DNA of 64,000 nt from Epilithonimonas arachidiradicis (lineage in GTDB: Bacteria; Bacteroidota; Bacteroidia; Flavobacteriales; Weeksellaceae). The notes beneath the pieces are model-generated. The model was not told the DNA's origin. It did no database searches and saw only the letters and a program-made list of their open reading frames with translations. Shown here one piece after another: positions 45,554 through 54,470 of this stretch. The DNA lies in assembly GCF_003610695.1 (NCBI RefSeq), contig NZ_RAQH01000007.1:155907-219906 (forward strand). The letters are read 5' to 3'. The position numbers were made by a program, and so were the translations under genes. Numbering within the stretch: position 1 is the first letter of the stretch; every line of letters starts with the position of its first letter.

Positions 45554-47095
45554 ATGAGAACAACAATTATTCTTTTTGTATTCGGCGTGTTATTTTCTTG
45601 TCAATCTGTTAAGAAAACTAATCTGTTTTTGGAGAAGAAAATATCGGCCGCTCAACTGAGAGAAGATGTGGATTTCACTTATAATAAACTGAAGCGCTTC
45701 CATCCAAATCTCTATTGGTACATCACAAAAGAAGAATTGGATTATAAATTTGACAGTCTCAAAGCCAGCCTGAAACCCTCAACGCCCAACGAGTTTTATT
45801 TCCATTTAGCGCCAATTGTTGCCAGTATTAACGAGGGTCATCTGAGACTACGTGCCATCCCGCGCCAATATTCTAAAGAAGAACTAGCGGTTCTCAAAAC
45901 CAAAAAGCCGCTTTTTTCATTGATGGAATACAAGGTGGTGGATGATAAATTGTTTGTGATAGAAAACAAGGAGAATCTTGGCAACATCAAAAAAGGAACA
46001 GAAATATTGAAGATCAATGATGAAAATGTTTCGGAATTGGTCAGAAAATATAGAAAGCTATTCAGCTCAGATGGTAAGAATCAAACGTTTCAGAAGTATT
46101 TTATGAATCTGACATTTTTCAATTTTTACACTTTGGAAAAAGGCTATCTGGACAGTGCAAAGCTCGTAACCAGGTTTGATAATAAGCTGGCAGATGTGCT
46201 TATCAGAAGACACAAAAAATCAGAGAAAGAGATTGTCACAGATAAAGTGCAGACAAAAGTAACCGCGGATCAAAAGGTTCAGGATTACGATGCCAATTCC
46301 AAAAGTTATAACAGGAGTTTCAAATTCCTCAAGGCAGACAGCAGTATCGCCTACATCAAGGTGAAATCTTTTTCCGCTACCCTGGCCAGTCGGTTTTACA
46401 AAGAGACTTTCGAGAAGATTAGTCATGCCAAATCAGATTATCTTATTTTGGACGTTAGAGACAATTTGGGAGGCTCGCTTACGGAGATCAATAACTTATA
46501 TTCCTATCTTACGGATAAAGAATTTACGCTGGTCAAACCTCCGGAGATGACTTCTAAAACTTCTGGTATGCATCAGAATTATTTCAGAGACAAGCGCTTT
46601 TTTTCAACAGTTTATAGAGCGCTGGGATACCCTTTCTTTTTGGCAGGCAATTATTTTTTATCCTCCAAAAAAGAAGACAAGTACTACTTCCGGGAGTTTG
46701 CTTCCAAACCTACAAAACCAAAATCCAATGCCTTCAAAGGTAAGATCTATGTCTTAGTGAATGGCGCAAGTTTTTCTGCTTCTTCTGTGATTGCTGCAAA
46801 ACTCAAGTACGAGAAAAGAGCAACAATTATAGGTGAAGAGACAGGCGGTGCCAATGACGGAACAGTTGCGGGGGTCAATAATACAGTCACCTTGCCTCAT
46901 TCTAAATTGATTTTGCCAATCGGTCTTTTTCTCATCAGACCTAATATCGAATTCGATAATCAAAGCCGCGGTGTCATTCCGAATGTAGAAATTGATCCGG
47001 AATTTGGAAGCATCGCTGAAACCGAAGATAAACCGATGAAGTGGGTGATGGATGATATTGACTTTCGTAACTCAATTACACGTCAATCCAAATAG
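45554..47095 (+). CDS. S41-family peptidase lipoprotein
   Basis: The start at 45554 gives a lipoprotein signal ending VLFSCQS. A PDZ-like region (about 120-190) is followed by the S41 catalytic core: YIKVKSFSATLASRFY, YLILDVRDNLGGSLTEINNLYSYL, VNGASFSASSVIAAKLKY with the nucleophile Ser, and GEETGGANDGTVAGVNNTVTLP. Family members cleave C-terminal tails of envelope proteins. It is probably on the inner face of the outer membrane or in the periplasm. The longer frame to 45485 uses GTG and would hide the signal. The substrate is unknown. Confidence 0.88.
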   Translation: MRTTIILFVFGVLFSCQSVKKTNLFLEKKISAAQLREDVDFTYNKLKRFHPNLYWYITKEELDYKFDSLKASLKPSTPNEFYFHLAPIVASINEGHLRLRAIPRQYSKEELAVLKTKKPLFSLMEYKVVDDKLFVIENKENLGNIKKGTEILKINDENVSELVRKYRKLFSSDGKNQTFQKYFMNLTFFNFYTLEKGYLDSAKLVTRFDNKLADVLIRRHKKSEKEIVTDKVQTKVTADQKVQDYDANSKSYNRSFKFLKADSSIAYIKVKSFSATLASRFYKETFEKISHAKSDYLILDVRDNLGGSLTEINNLYSYLTDKEFTLVKPPEMTSKTSGMHQNYFRDKRFFSTVYRALGYPFFLAGNYFLSSKKEDKYYFREFASKPTKPKSNAFKGKIYVLVNGASFSASSVIAAKLKYEKRATIIGEETGGANDGTVAGVNNTVTLPHSKLILPIGLFLIRPNIEFDNQSRGVIPNVEIDPEFGSIAETEDKPMKWVMDDIDFRNSITRQSK

Positions 47096-47251
47096 TAGAT
47101 TTATAGCCACTTTATCAGAGTGACTAAAGGATCTTATAAATAGCCAAAATATTTCCCGTTTTTCTCAAACTAATTCTCAAATTCTGCCTAATTGTCAAAA
47201 AATCAGAATTGGCAAAAAAATTGAAAAACAGTCCCTATAAATTAATCGATA

Positions 47252-47791
47252 ATGGAAGAAAACAAAGATATACACGAGGAAAATCTGGATACCAACACGC
47301 AAAATACCGAAACAACTGAGCCGCAAAATCAGGAAAATGTGTCACAACAACCGACTGCAGAAGAACTTTTGGCAGAAGAAAAAGACAGATACATCCGTCT
47401 GTATGCAGAATTCGAAAATTATAAAAAAAGAACACTGAAGGAGAAGAACGAATTCTACCAATATGCTTCAAAAGATCTAATGACATCAATGTTAGGCGTT
47501 CTGGACGACTTCGAAAGAGCTTTGAAAGAAATTGCTAAAAACGGAAACGAAGCGGATCTGAAAGGTGTAGAATTAATTTATCAGAAATTCAGAAACAAAC
47601 TGGTTGAGAAAGGTCTCAATCCGATCGAAGTTAATGTTGGTGATGATTTTAATGTCGACTTCCACGAGGCTATCACACAAATCCCTGCACCAAGTCCTGA
47701 ACTGAAAGGCAAAATCGTGGATGTGATAGAAACCGGATATCAGTTGCACGACAAAGTAATCCGTTTTGCAAAAGTTGTTACAGGTAACTAA
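47252..47791 (+). CDS. grpE: Nucleotide exchange factor GrpE
   Basis: The 179-residue protein has an acidic disordered N-terminus (about 1-40), a long coiled-coil (LLAEEKDRYIRLYAEFENYKKRT) and the C-terminal beta domain (PIEVNVGDDFNVDFHEAI, VIETGYQLHDKVIRFAKVVTG). It accelerates ADP release from DnaK. dnaJ follows after 65 bases, so the pair forms a chaperone operon without dnaK. No CIRCE element was seen upstream. Confidence 0.96.
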   Translation: MEENKDIHEENLDTNTQNTETTEPQNQENVSQQPTAEELLAEEKDRYIRLYAEFENYKKRTLKEKNEFYQYASKDLMTSMLGVLDDFERALKEIAKNGNEADLKGVELIYQKFRNKLVEKGLNPIEVNVGDDFNVDFHEAITQIPAPSPELKGKIVDVIETGYQLHDKVIRFAKVVTGN

Positions 47792-47856
47792 TTAAGAATT
47801 AAAAAAAGATTTAGACAATAGATTGCGGGTCAATCACCATATATCAGTCACCAATT

Positions 47857-48981
47857 ATGAGTAAGCGAGATTATTACGAAGTTTTAGAAATATCCAAATC
47901 AGCCAGCGCAGAGGAAATCAAAAAAGCCTATAGAAAAATGGCTATCAAATATCACCCGGACAAAAACCCGGGCGATAAAGAAGCGGAGGAAAAATTCAAA
48001 GAAGCGGCAGAAGCCTATGAAGTTCTGAGCGATGACAACAAGAGAGCAAGATATGACCAGTTTGGGCACGCTGGGATGGGCGGTGCAGCAGGCGGTGGTG
48101 GCTTCGGTGGTTTTGGCGGCGGTATGAATATGGAGGATATCTTCAGCCAGTTTGGCGATATCTTCGGTGGACATTTTGGTGGAGGCTTTGGCGGTGGTCA
48201 AAGACAACAGCAATCGCGTGGTTCCAACTTGAGAATTCGTATCAAGCTGAATCTTGAAGAGATGATCAACGGAACTCAGAAGACCGTTAAAGTAAAAAAA
48301 ATGAAACTGGCAGCAGGTGTTACTTCTAAAACCTGTCCTACTTGCCAGGGAAGCGGCGTTCAGGTAAAAGTAATGAATACGATGTTCGGACAGATGCAGA
48401 CACAAACCACTTGTGGCACTTGCCAGGGTGTTGGAAAAGTGGCTGACAAGATTCCTTCCGGAGCTAATGCACAAGGCCTTATTAAAGAAGAGGAAGAAAT
48501 CACGATTAATATTCCTGCTGGAGCGAGAGACGGCATCCAACTGAATGTAAGAGGAAAAGGAAATGATGCGCCACTTGGTGGAACGCCTGGCGATCTTTTG
48601 GTTGTGGTAGAGGAAGAAGTGGATAAGCTGATAAAAAGAGAAGGTGACAACCTTCATCAGGAGTTATATATTTCGTTTGCGGAAGCTGCTTTGGGCACTT
48701 CGAAAGAAATCAACGTGGTTGGTGGAAAAGTTAAAATCAAAGTGGATGAAGGAACACAATCCGGCAAAATCCTGAGACTGGCTGGAAAAGGCCTTCCGAA
48801 TATCGAAGGTTACGGCGGAAAAGGTGATATGTTTGTTCATATCAACGTATGGACACCACAAAAGCTGACAAAGGAACAAAAAGAATTTTTCCAAAGCCAG
48901 TTGGAAAGCGGTGATATGAACGCAGAACCAACCGGAAAGGAAAAGACATTCTTTGAAAAAGTAAAAGATATGTTCAATTAA
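47857..48981 (+). CDS. dnaJ: Chaperone DnaJ with reduced zinc domain
   Basis: The 374-residue protein has a J domain ([23 protein letters not shown] at 33-35), a Gly/Phe-rich linker (about 72-120) and a C-terminal substrate-binding region. The zinc domain shows only two CxxCxGxG motifs (CPTCQGSG and CGTCQGVG, about 158-195) instead of the usual four, so one zinc site at most can form. I recall this reduced form as common in Flavobacteriia, so it is probably lineage-typical rather than damage. It works with DnaK and the adjacent GrpE. Confidence 0.95.
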   Translation: MSKRDYYEVLEISKSASAEEIKKAYRKMAIKYHPDKNPGDKEAEEKFKEAAEAYEVLSDDNKRARYDQFGHAGMGGAAGGGGFGGFGGGMNMEDIFSQFGDIFGGHFGGGFGGGQRQQQSRGSNLRIRIKLNLEEMINGTQKTVKVKKMKLAAGVTSKTCPTCQGSGVQVKVMNTMFGQMQTQTTCGTCQGVGKVADKIPSGANAQGLIKEEEEITINIPAGARDGIQLNVRGKGNDAPLGGTPGDLLVVVEEEVDKLIKREGDNLHQELYISFAEAALGTSKEINVVGGKVKIKVDEGTQSGKILRLAGKGLPNIEGYGGKGDMFVHINVWTPQKLTKEQKEFFQSQLESGDMNAEPTGKEKTFFEKVKDMFN

Positions 48982-48990
48982 GAACAAACG

Positions 48991-49018
48991 AAAAGAGACT
49001 TAATTTTAAGTCTCTTTT
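48991..49018. terminator. Bidirectional terminator between dnaJ and the DtxR-type gene
   Basis: AAAAGAGACTTAA (48991-49003) and TTAAGTCTCTTTT (49006-49018) form a near-perfect palindrome serving both convergent genes. Confidence 0.9.
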
Positions 49019-49666
49019 TTATTTCACCAACAATCTATCACAAACCGTTTTACTAAAATTCTCTTCCTGACCGTTATAAGAAACCTTTATCGATTGGTCA
49101 AAATCTTCCTTTTGCAAAACCTTGATTTCAGTTCCAAGGCTAAGATTTCTTTTGTTAAGAAAATTCAAGAATTCCTCGGAAGAAGTCGTTACTGAAGCCA
49201 GTTCCACAGTTTCATTTTCTCTGCATTTACTCAACTTCTTCAAATCTGGCTGAATCACATTGCCATCTTTATCAGGAATCGGTTCACCGTGTGGGTCAAT
49301 TTTCGGATAATTTAGGATTTCGTCCATTTTATCAAAGAAGATATCAGAATGGATGTGTTCCAATTGTTCCGCAATTTCATGGACATTTTCCCATCCGAAG
49401 CCCATTTTTTCTACCAAAAACATTTCGGTCAATCGATGTTTTCTTACAATGAGCGACGCTTCTTTTTTTCCAGATTCAGTCAGTTTGATAGGTTTGTACG
49501 ACTCATATTTCACCCAATTTTTGTCCGCAAATTTCTTTATCATACTATTCACAGACGGCATTTTGATGTTAAGCTGTCGGCTCAAATCATTCACAGAAAC
49601 TTCATCATTCTCATTCACAAGATGATAAAGCGCTTTCAGGTAATTTTCCTCAGTTAAAGAATTCAT
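49019..49666 (-). CDS. DtxR/MntR-family metal-dependent transcriptional regulator
   Basis: The 215-residue protein has the N-terminal winged helix (SLTEENYLKALYHL, VSVNDLSRQLNIKMPSVNSMIKKF), the dimerisation/metal-binding domain with HRLTEMFLVEKMGFGWENVHEIAEQLEHI, and a C-terminal SH3-like FeoA-type domain (ELASVTTSSEEFLNFLNKRNLSLGTEIKVL). It represses transport genes when bound to manganese or iron. The His and Glu ligands look intact (EQLEH). No metal transporter is next to it, so the metal cannot be told. Confidence 0.92.
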   Translation of the reverse strand: MNSLTEENYLKALYHLVNENDEVSVNDLSRQLNIKMPSVNSMIKKFADKNWVKYESYKPIKLTESGKKEASLIVRKHRLTEMFLVEKMGFGWENVHEIAEQLEHIHSDIFFDKMDEILNYPKIDPHGEPIPDKDGNVIQPDLKKLSKCRENETVELASVTTSSEEFLNFLNKRNLSLGTEIKVLQKEDFDQSIKVSYNGQEENFSKTVCDRLLVK

Positions 49667-49719
49667 ATTTCAAAGATAAGTAAAAGTTAGATGGAAGTCA
49701 ATTTTAAACTAACAATTAT

Positions 49720-49880
49720 TCGGGCGTGTCCCTTTGCTGTTTGCCTTTCACTAATTCCAACGTAGGCAAACAGCAAGCGGGCCGGTCTACGGGCAGTCGC
49801 TTTCCCGAAAAACCTTGCAAGGTTTTTCGGGAAGAGCTCCAACAATGCCCTTTGTCCTCACGCAAAAAGCGTAACTTTAC
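49720..49880. repeat. Structured intergenic element upstream of the threonine aldolase gene
   Basis: The element begins CGGGCGTGTCCC and contains two strong inverted repeats. TTGCTGTTTGCC (49734-49745) pairs with GGCAAACAGCAA (49765-49776). A perfect 32-base palindrome spans 49802-49833, with half TTCCCGAAAAACCTTG. It ends near CCTCACGC, about 40 bases before the gene. The GC content is higher than its surroundings and no ORF is present. It resembles interspersed repeats I remember from flavobacterial genomes; this needs a genome search. Confidence 0.65.
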
Positions 49881-49903
49881 AACTTTAAAAAGAAGCAGAA
49901 ATA

Positions 49904-50935
49904 ATGAAGAACTATTCTTTCAAAAACGATTATTCAGAAGGTTGTCATCCCCATATTTTAGAAACATTAATCAAAACCAATCTCGTTCAGCAAAATGGTT
50001 ACGGTTACGATGATTATTCCGAAGAAGCCAGAAAATTAATCAAACAAAAAATGAATTATCCAAATGCTGATATTCATTTTGTAAGTGGTGGAACACAAGC
50101 CAATTTATTAGTTATTTCTTCAATTCTTCGTCCGCACGAGAGTGTTGTTTCTGCAGAAACGGGACATATTTTTACCAACGAAACCGGTGCAATAGAAGCA
50201 ACCGGACACAAAGTTCACGGATTGGTTACGGAAGATGGAAAACTAAAGCCAGAACACATTCAATCGGTTTTGGATACGCATACCAACAAGCCTCATCAGG
50301 TCAAACAAAAACTAGTCTACATTTCCAATTCTACAGAAGTAGGAACGATTTACACCAAGAAAGAATTGCAGGAATTATCTGCGTTTTGCAAAGGCAATGA
50401 TTTGTATCTTTTTATGGATGGCGCAAGATTAGGCCAGGCTTTGACTTCCGAAATCAATGATTTGACATTAGAAGATATTGCCAACTTAACGGACATATTT
50501 TATCTCGGTGGAACAAAAAATGGAGCACTTCTTGGCGAAGCAATTATCATCACTAACGACAAACTTAAAGAAGAATTCGGATTCCATATCAAGCAAAAAG
50601 GAGCGATGTTGGCGAAAGGCAGATTGTTGGGCATTCAGTTTTTGGAACTGATGAAAAATGATCTGTATTTTGATTTAGCAAAACATTCCAATGTTCAGGC
50701 AATGAAAATTAAGTTTGCTTTTCATAATAAAGGTTTCCAGTTTTTGTCTGATACATTTACCAACCAGATTTTTCCAATCCTAACCAATTCTCAAATTGAA
50801 AAATTATCGGAAAATTTTGATTTTTATGTATGGAAAAAGATAGATGAAGAAAATTCCGCAATCCGATTGATCACGTCTTGGGCCACTTCTGATGAGGTTG
50901 TGGAAGAATTTGTGAAAGAGATTCAATCATTATAA
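49904..50935 (+). CDS. Low-specificity L-threonine aldolase family protein
   Basis: The 343-residue PLP enzyme has the fold type I motifs FVSGGTQANLLVISS, TGHIFTNETGAIEATGHKVHG, FMDGARLGQAL (PLP-binding Asp) and GGTKNGALLGEA with the Schiff-base Lys near residue 206. The family splits threonine or allo-threonine into glycine and acetaldehyde, although related beta-eliminating lyases share the fold. It is cytoplasmic. It is convergent with lgt, with a shared hairpin terminator. The ATG at 49904 directly gives the conserved N-terminal YSFKNDYSEGCHP. Confidence 0.88.
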   Translation: MKNYSFKNDYSEGCHPHILETLIKTNLVQQNGYGYDDYSEEARKLIKQKMNYPNADIHFVSGGTQANLLVISSILRPHESVVSAETGHIFTNETGAIEATGHKVHGLVTEDGKLKPEHIQSVLDTHTNKPHQVKQKLVYISNSTEVGTIYTKKELQELSAFCKGNDLYLFMDGARLGQALTSEINDLTLEDIANLTDIFYLGGTKNGALLGEAIIITNDKLKEEFGFHIKQKGAMLAKGRLLGIQFLELMKNDLYFDLAKHSNVQAMKIKFAFHNKGFQFLSDTFTNQIFPILTNSQIEKLSENFDFYVWKKIDEENSAIRLITSWATSDEVVEEFVKEIQSL

Positions 50936-50941
50936 ACAAAA

Positions 50942-50966
50942 AAACTCCCGACTTAATCGGGAGTTT
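50942..50966. terminator. Bidirectional terminator between aldolase and lgt genes
   Basis: AAACTCCCGA (50942-50951) pairs perfectly with TCGGGAGTTT (50957-50966) with a five-base loop. Confidence 0.92.
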
Positions 50967-50971
50967 CTATT

Positions 50972-52246
50972 TTATGCAGTTGCAGTTTCTTCTTTCGGAA
51001 GTTTGAATTTCTTAGAATAAATCATAATCAGGAAGCCTGCAATCATAAATGGAATGCTGAGAACCTGACCTGTATTGAGTCCGGCAAACTGAATGAATTC
51101 ATCACCTTGTGGTTCCTTCAGGAATTCTACAAAGAATCTTACCGCCCACAGAATGATAAAGAACAATCCAAACAACCAGCCTTGCTGATACTTTTTGTCG
51201 GTTTTTCTATAAAGAAACCATAACAGAACGAACAAGCAGAAATAGCCCACCGCTTCAAACAGCTGACTCGGATAGCGCGGAATCGTCACACCATATTCGG
51301 AACTTTGTTGTGGAAAAAGAATAGCGAACGGAGAACTTGGGTCAACTGGTTTTCCGATGATTTCCGAATTAAAAAAGTTACCCATTCTCACAAATGCACC
51401 GCCCAATGCGACTACAATCCCAATCCTGTCATAAACCCAAAACGGATTTTTCTTGATGATTTTGAAACTGTAATATAATGTGGTGAAAATCAAAGCAATT
51501 GTAGCACCGTGACTGGCCAGACCGGAAAATCCTGTGAAATGCAATCCGCCTTTGGTACTGATCGGTAAGAAAACACTGAAAAAATCTTCTTTGAACAACT
51601 CTGGCTGATAAAATATAACGTGTCCCAATCTCGCACCAAGAATAGTTCCTACCAACGTCCAGGTAAAAAGCGGCTCAAGAAATTTCTCTTCCACGCCGTC
51701 AATCTTAAAAATTTTTGCCATAATGACATAACCAAGACCAAATGCAAAAATGAACATCAAGCTGTAGAAATGCAGCATTACCGGGCCAAGAGGAATACCT
51801 TTCATTGGGTCCCATATTTTGAATTGCGTTTCCAGTTCAGTATTATCAGTTGGCTTCAGAACTTTATCAGATTTCAGAAGATATTTGAAATTCTCTATAT
51901 TTTTCTGCTCAAAAACAGGTTCCAACGGTTTGAAATTTTTGTCCAGAAACTGGAATTTATTGGTCTTAAAAGTCTCTAAAATATTCTGAATGCTCGCCAA
52001 ATGTTCTGCAGATTCCGCTTTGATATTATCTTCATTCAGAATAATCAATTCGTTAGGAACATTTGAGGAAGATTCATTATAAAACTTATTACTGCTTTGT
52101 GTTGCGAAAATTTTTACGGGCAGCTTCTCTGTGGTATTGATTTTAAGTGTTCCGTCAGAAAGGCCATTGGAAGCACTTTGAGAAGAAAACAATTGGAAAA
52201 TTCCTGCGAAAAGAATGAGATAAAATCTGCGAAAAATATTGTTCAT
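50972..52246 (-). CDS. lgt: Prolipoprotein diacylglyceryl transferase with N-terminal extension
   Basis: The C-terminal 275 residues are Lgt: PLGPVMLHFYSLMF, HFTGFSGLASHGATIA, FVRMGNFFNSEIIG (the Lgt signature with its essential Arg) and RFFVEFLKEPQ, with about seven membrane segments. It transfers diacylglycerol to the Cys of prolipoproteins. The first about 150 residues are extra: a signal-like hydrophobic start (FYLILFAGIFQLFSSQS) and a polar, probably periplasmic region of unknown function. Usual Lgt is about 260-300 residues, so this 424-residue form is long. yidD lies just upstream on the same strand. Confidence 0.92.
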   Translation of the reverse strand: MNNIFRRFYLILFAGIFQLFSSQSASNGLSDGTLKINTTEKLPVKIFATQSSNKFYNESSSNVPNELIILNEDNIKAESAEHLASIQNILETFKTNKFQFLDKNFKPLEPVFEQKNIENFKYLLKSDKVLKPTDNTELETQFKIWDPMKGIPLGPVMLHFYSLMFIFAFGLGYVIMAKIFKIDGVEEKFLEPLFTWTLVGTILGARLGHVIFYQPELFKEDFFSVFLPISTKGGLHFTGFSGLASHGATIALIFTTLYYSFKIIKKNPFWVYDRIGIVVALGGAFVRMGNFFNSEIIGKPVDPSSPFAILFPQQSSEYGVTIPRYPSQLFEAVGYFCLFVLLWFLYRKTDKKYQQGWLFGLFFIILWAVRFFVEFLKEPQGDEFIQFAGLNTGQVLSIPFMIAGFLIMIYSKKFKLPKEETATA

Positions 52247-52258
52247 TGATGAATTATT

Positions 52259-52495
52259 TTAATGTTGTTTTGGTGGAACAGGATCGTAACCTTCACCGCC
52301 CCACGGATGACAGCTACCGATTCTTTTGATTGCAAGCCAGCTACCCTTAAAAAGTCCGTGGACCTTCAGGGCTTCCAAGGTGTAATGCGAACAAGTAGGG
52401 TCGTACCGGCAGTTTTTCCCCAGCCAAGGTGAAATAGCAAGTTGATAAAACTTGATCAAAATTACAATCGGAAAAGTCAGAATCTTGTTCAGCAT
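52259..52495 (-). CDS. yidD: Membrane protein insertion efficiency factor YidD
   Basis: The 78-residue protein has an amphipathic N-terminal helix ([22 protein letters not shown]) and the YidD motif [23 protein letters not shown] with [15 protein letters not shown]. It helps YidC-dependent insertion of inner membrane proteins. The ATG at 52495 gives the standard family N-terminus; the longer frame to 52561 is rejected. It is 12 bases upstream of lgt, so both envelope-biogenesis genes share a transcript. Confidence 0.93.
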   Translation of the reverse strand: MLNKILTFPIVILIKFYQLAISPWLGKNCRYDPTCSHYTLEALKVHGLFKGSWLAIKRIGSCHPWGGEGYDPVPPKQH

Positions 52496-52676
52496 AATTT
52501 TTAGTAATACAAAAATAGCAGAAAAATCAAATACCGAATCAACTTTAACCAACAATAACATTTAATTTCAGGATTAGGTCGCTGTTTCGGCTGCGTGTAT
52601 TCACTGTTTCAAACTATCTCAATATTAATTGATTTTAAACAAAAGTTTAATTTAATCTTATCTTAAAGTCAGAAAT

Positions 52677-52707
52677 TTGAATTTCTAAGTGAAAATCAGG
52701 ATTTTTG
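52677..52707 (+). promoter_or_regulatory. Promoter adjoining the MFS gene start
   Basis: TTG (52677-52679), 20 bases, then GATTTTTG (52700-52707) fits TTG-N19/20-TAnnTTTG with one mismatch. The start codon at 52712 falls where transcription should begin, implying a leaderless or near-leaderless mRNA. Confidence 0.5.
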
Positions 52708-52711
52708 CAAA

Positions 52712-53863
52712 ATGGATAAAAGGATTTTTCCGCTGGCATTGGGAGCATTAGGAATTGGAACTACAGAATTTGTGATTATGGGATTATTGCCCGATGTTGC
52801 AAAATCACTTAATATATCGATTCCGCAGGCCGGACATTTGATTTCGTCATATGCATTCGGCGTTGTTGTCGGAGCACCGGTTTTGATTGCTTATGCTGCT
52901 AAATTTCCACCAAAGAAAATTCTGGCATTCCTGATGATTGCCTTTGTGATTTTCAATGCATTGTCTGCATTGGTCAATGATTATTACACGATGATGATTG
53001 TCCGGTTTCTATCAGGACTTCCGCACGGTGCATTTTTCGGCGTCGGGACTGTGGTGGCAACAAGGCTTGCAAAACCAGGAAAACAGGCGCAAAGCATCGC
53101 AATGATGTTCACTGGGTTGACATTGGCTAACCTGGCAATGGTTCCGTTTGTCACCTGGCTTGGTCACCAGCTGAGCTGGCGTTACGCATTCGGTGTTGTT
53201 TCTGTTTTAGGACTTTTAACGTTGATTAGTTTAAAATTCCTTTTGCCTTATATGGACAGCCTGCGCACAACAACACTCAGAGACGAGCTGGAGTTTTTCA
53301 AATCTGCAAAAGCCTGGCACATCATCGCAATTACCGGAATCGGGTTTGGAGGTTTGTTTGCGTGGTTCAGCTATATCACACCTTTGATGACTAATGTTTC
53401 CAGATTCGAAACGGATTTTATCGCTTACATTATGGTTTTAGCCGGCGCCGGAATGGTAGTCGGGAATTTTCTTGGCGGTATAATGGCTGACAAAATGCGA
53501 CCGGCTTTAGCTGCGGCAATTTTGCTTAGTGCGATGATTCTGGCTCTGATTGGTGTTTTCTTCTTTTCAGAAAACCAGTCGGTTTCATTGGTTCTGACTT
53601 TTGTCTGTGGTGCTTTATCTATGGCTGTGGGAACACCGGTTAATATTATAATGCTGCGTTCTGCCAAAAACTCGGAAATGATGGCGGCGGCTTTTATGCA
53701 GGCGGCGTTCAATGTGGGAAATTCACTAGGTGCTTTCTTTGGTGGTTTACCTTTGGAATTCGGTTTGTCATATAATTATCCTTCATTGGTTGGAGCTGGT
53801 TTAGCAGGAATGGGATTGTTGCTTTGTATCGCATTTATCAAAAAATATAAGCCGGTTATTTAG
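52712..53863 (+). CDS. MFS transporter, DHA1-type (AraJ-like exporter)
   Basis: The 383-residue protein has about 12 membrane segments and the N-terminal signature PLALGALGIGTTEFVIMGLLPDVAKSLNIS of AraJ/YdhP/Cmr-type exporters, then VRFLSGLPHGAFFGVG near residue 100. It probably exports sugars or small hydrophobic compounds using the proton gradient; the substrate is unknown. It overlaps the convergent alkB gene by 8 bases at its 3' end. No regulator is adjacent. Confidence 0.88.
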   Translation: MDKRIFPLALGALGIGTTEFVIMGLLPDVAKSLNISIPQAGHLISSYAFGVVVGAPVLIAYAAKFPPKKILAFLMIAFVIFNALSALVNDYYTMMIVRFLSGLPHGAFFGVGTVVATRLAKPGKQAQSIAMMFTGLTLANLAMVPFVTWLGHQLSWRYAFGVVSVLGLLTLISLKFLLPYMDSLRTTTLRDELEFFKSAKAWHIIAITGIGFGGLFAWFSYITPLMTNVSRFETDFIAYIMVLAGAGMVVGNFLGGIMADKMRPALAAAILLSAMILALIGVFFFSENQSVSLVLTFVCGALSMAVGTPVNIIMLRSAKNSEMMAAAFMQAAFNVGNSLGAFFGGLPLEFGLSYNYPSLVGAGLAGMGLLLCIAFIKKYKPVI

Positions 53864-54470
53864 ACTTATCAATTGTCCGGAAAGTCAGGCTGATTCTCGG
53901 TTTGATGATTTTTGTGGTCGTTGGTAATCTGTGAAGCCAGAATTTTTGTGTTGTATCTTTCATCATCAGCAGGCTTCCGTTTTCTAGAATCAATGAAACT
54001 AATTCTTTCGTGGTTTTATGTTTAAAATTGAATTTTCGCTCTGCACCAAAACTCACGGAACTAATTGCGCCATTATCTTTCAAATCCTTTTCGCCGTCAC
54101 TGTGATAAGCCATTCCTTCGGATCCGTCGTGATAGAGATTCAGTAAACAGGAATTAAAAGTCTCGCCACTTACGTTTTCGATTTTCTCTTTGATTTCGAG
54201 AAGAGTTTTGTTCCAGGGCAACGCTGTTTTTGTTCTTCCGGAATAAGTATAACTGAATTCCTCATTACCGTACCAAGCCACTTTTCTTTTGGTTTCAATC
54301 AATTTTCCGAAGATGACTGCTTCATCACTTTTCCATTCAACTTCGGTCATTAATTTTTGAAAATAATCGTTCGCTTCTTCCTCAGAAAATATTTTTCCAT
54401 AGTAAGAAGTTGTTCCATCGTAGGGCAGAATGTTTTCTATGATGTCGAATTGGTCGTCAAAAAGGCTCAT
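53856..54470 (-). CDS. alkB: AlkB-type 2-oxoglutarate/Fe(II)-dependent DNA repair dioxygenase
   Basis: The 204-residue protein has the double-stranded beta-helix motifs NLYHDGSEGMAYHSDGEKDL (iron ligands His and Asp in HSD), SVSFGAERKFNFKHK, LLMMKDTTQKFWLHRLP (third iron ligand His) and RISLTFRTI (2-oxoglutarate-binding Arg residues). It removes alkyl groups from DNA or RNA bases by oxidation and resembles the ALKBH2-like bacterial subgroup. Its start codon overlaps the stop of the NTF2-like gene by one base (TAATG), which implies translational coupling. The 3' end overlaps the convergent MFS gene. Confidence 0.92.
   Translation of the reverse strand: MSLFDDQFDIIENILPYDGTTSYYGKIFSEEEANDYFQKLMTEVEWKSDEAVIFGKLIETKRKVAWYGNEEFSYTYSGRTKTALPWNKTLLEIKEKIENVSGETFNSCLLNLYHDGSEGMAYHSDGEKDLKDNGAISSVSFGAERKFNFKHKTTKELVSLILENGSLLMMKDTTQKFWLHRLPTTTKIIKPRISLTFRTIDKSK

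Noticed and set aside
47899..48657. Minus-strand ORF of 252 residues opposite dnaJ
   Set aside because: Its length follows from the Gly-rich, repeat-like coding of dnaJ on the other strand; the composition is not protein-like.
49428..49440. GTCAATCGATGT in the DtxR-type gene as an operator
   Set aside because: It is coding sequence, the outer bases do not match, and the position makes no regulatory sense.
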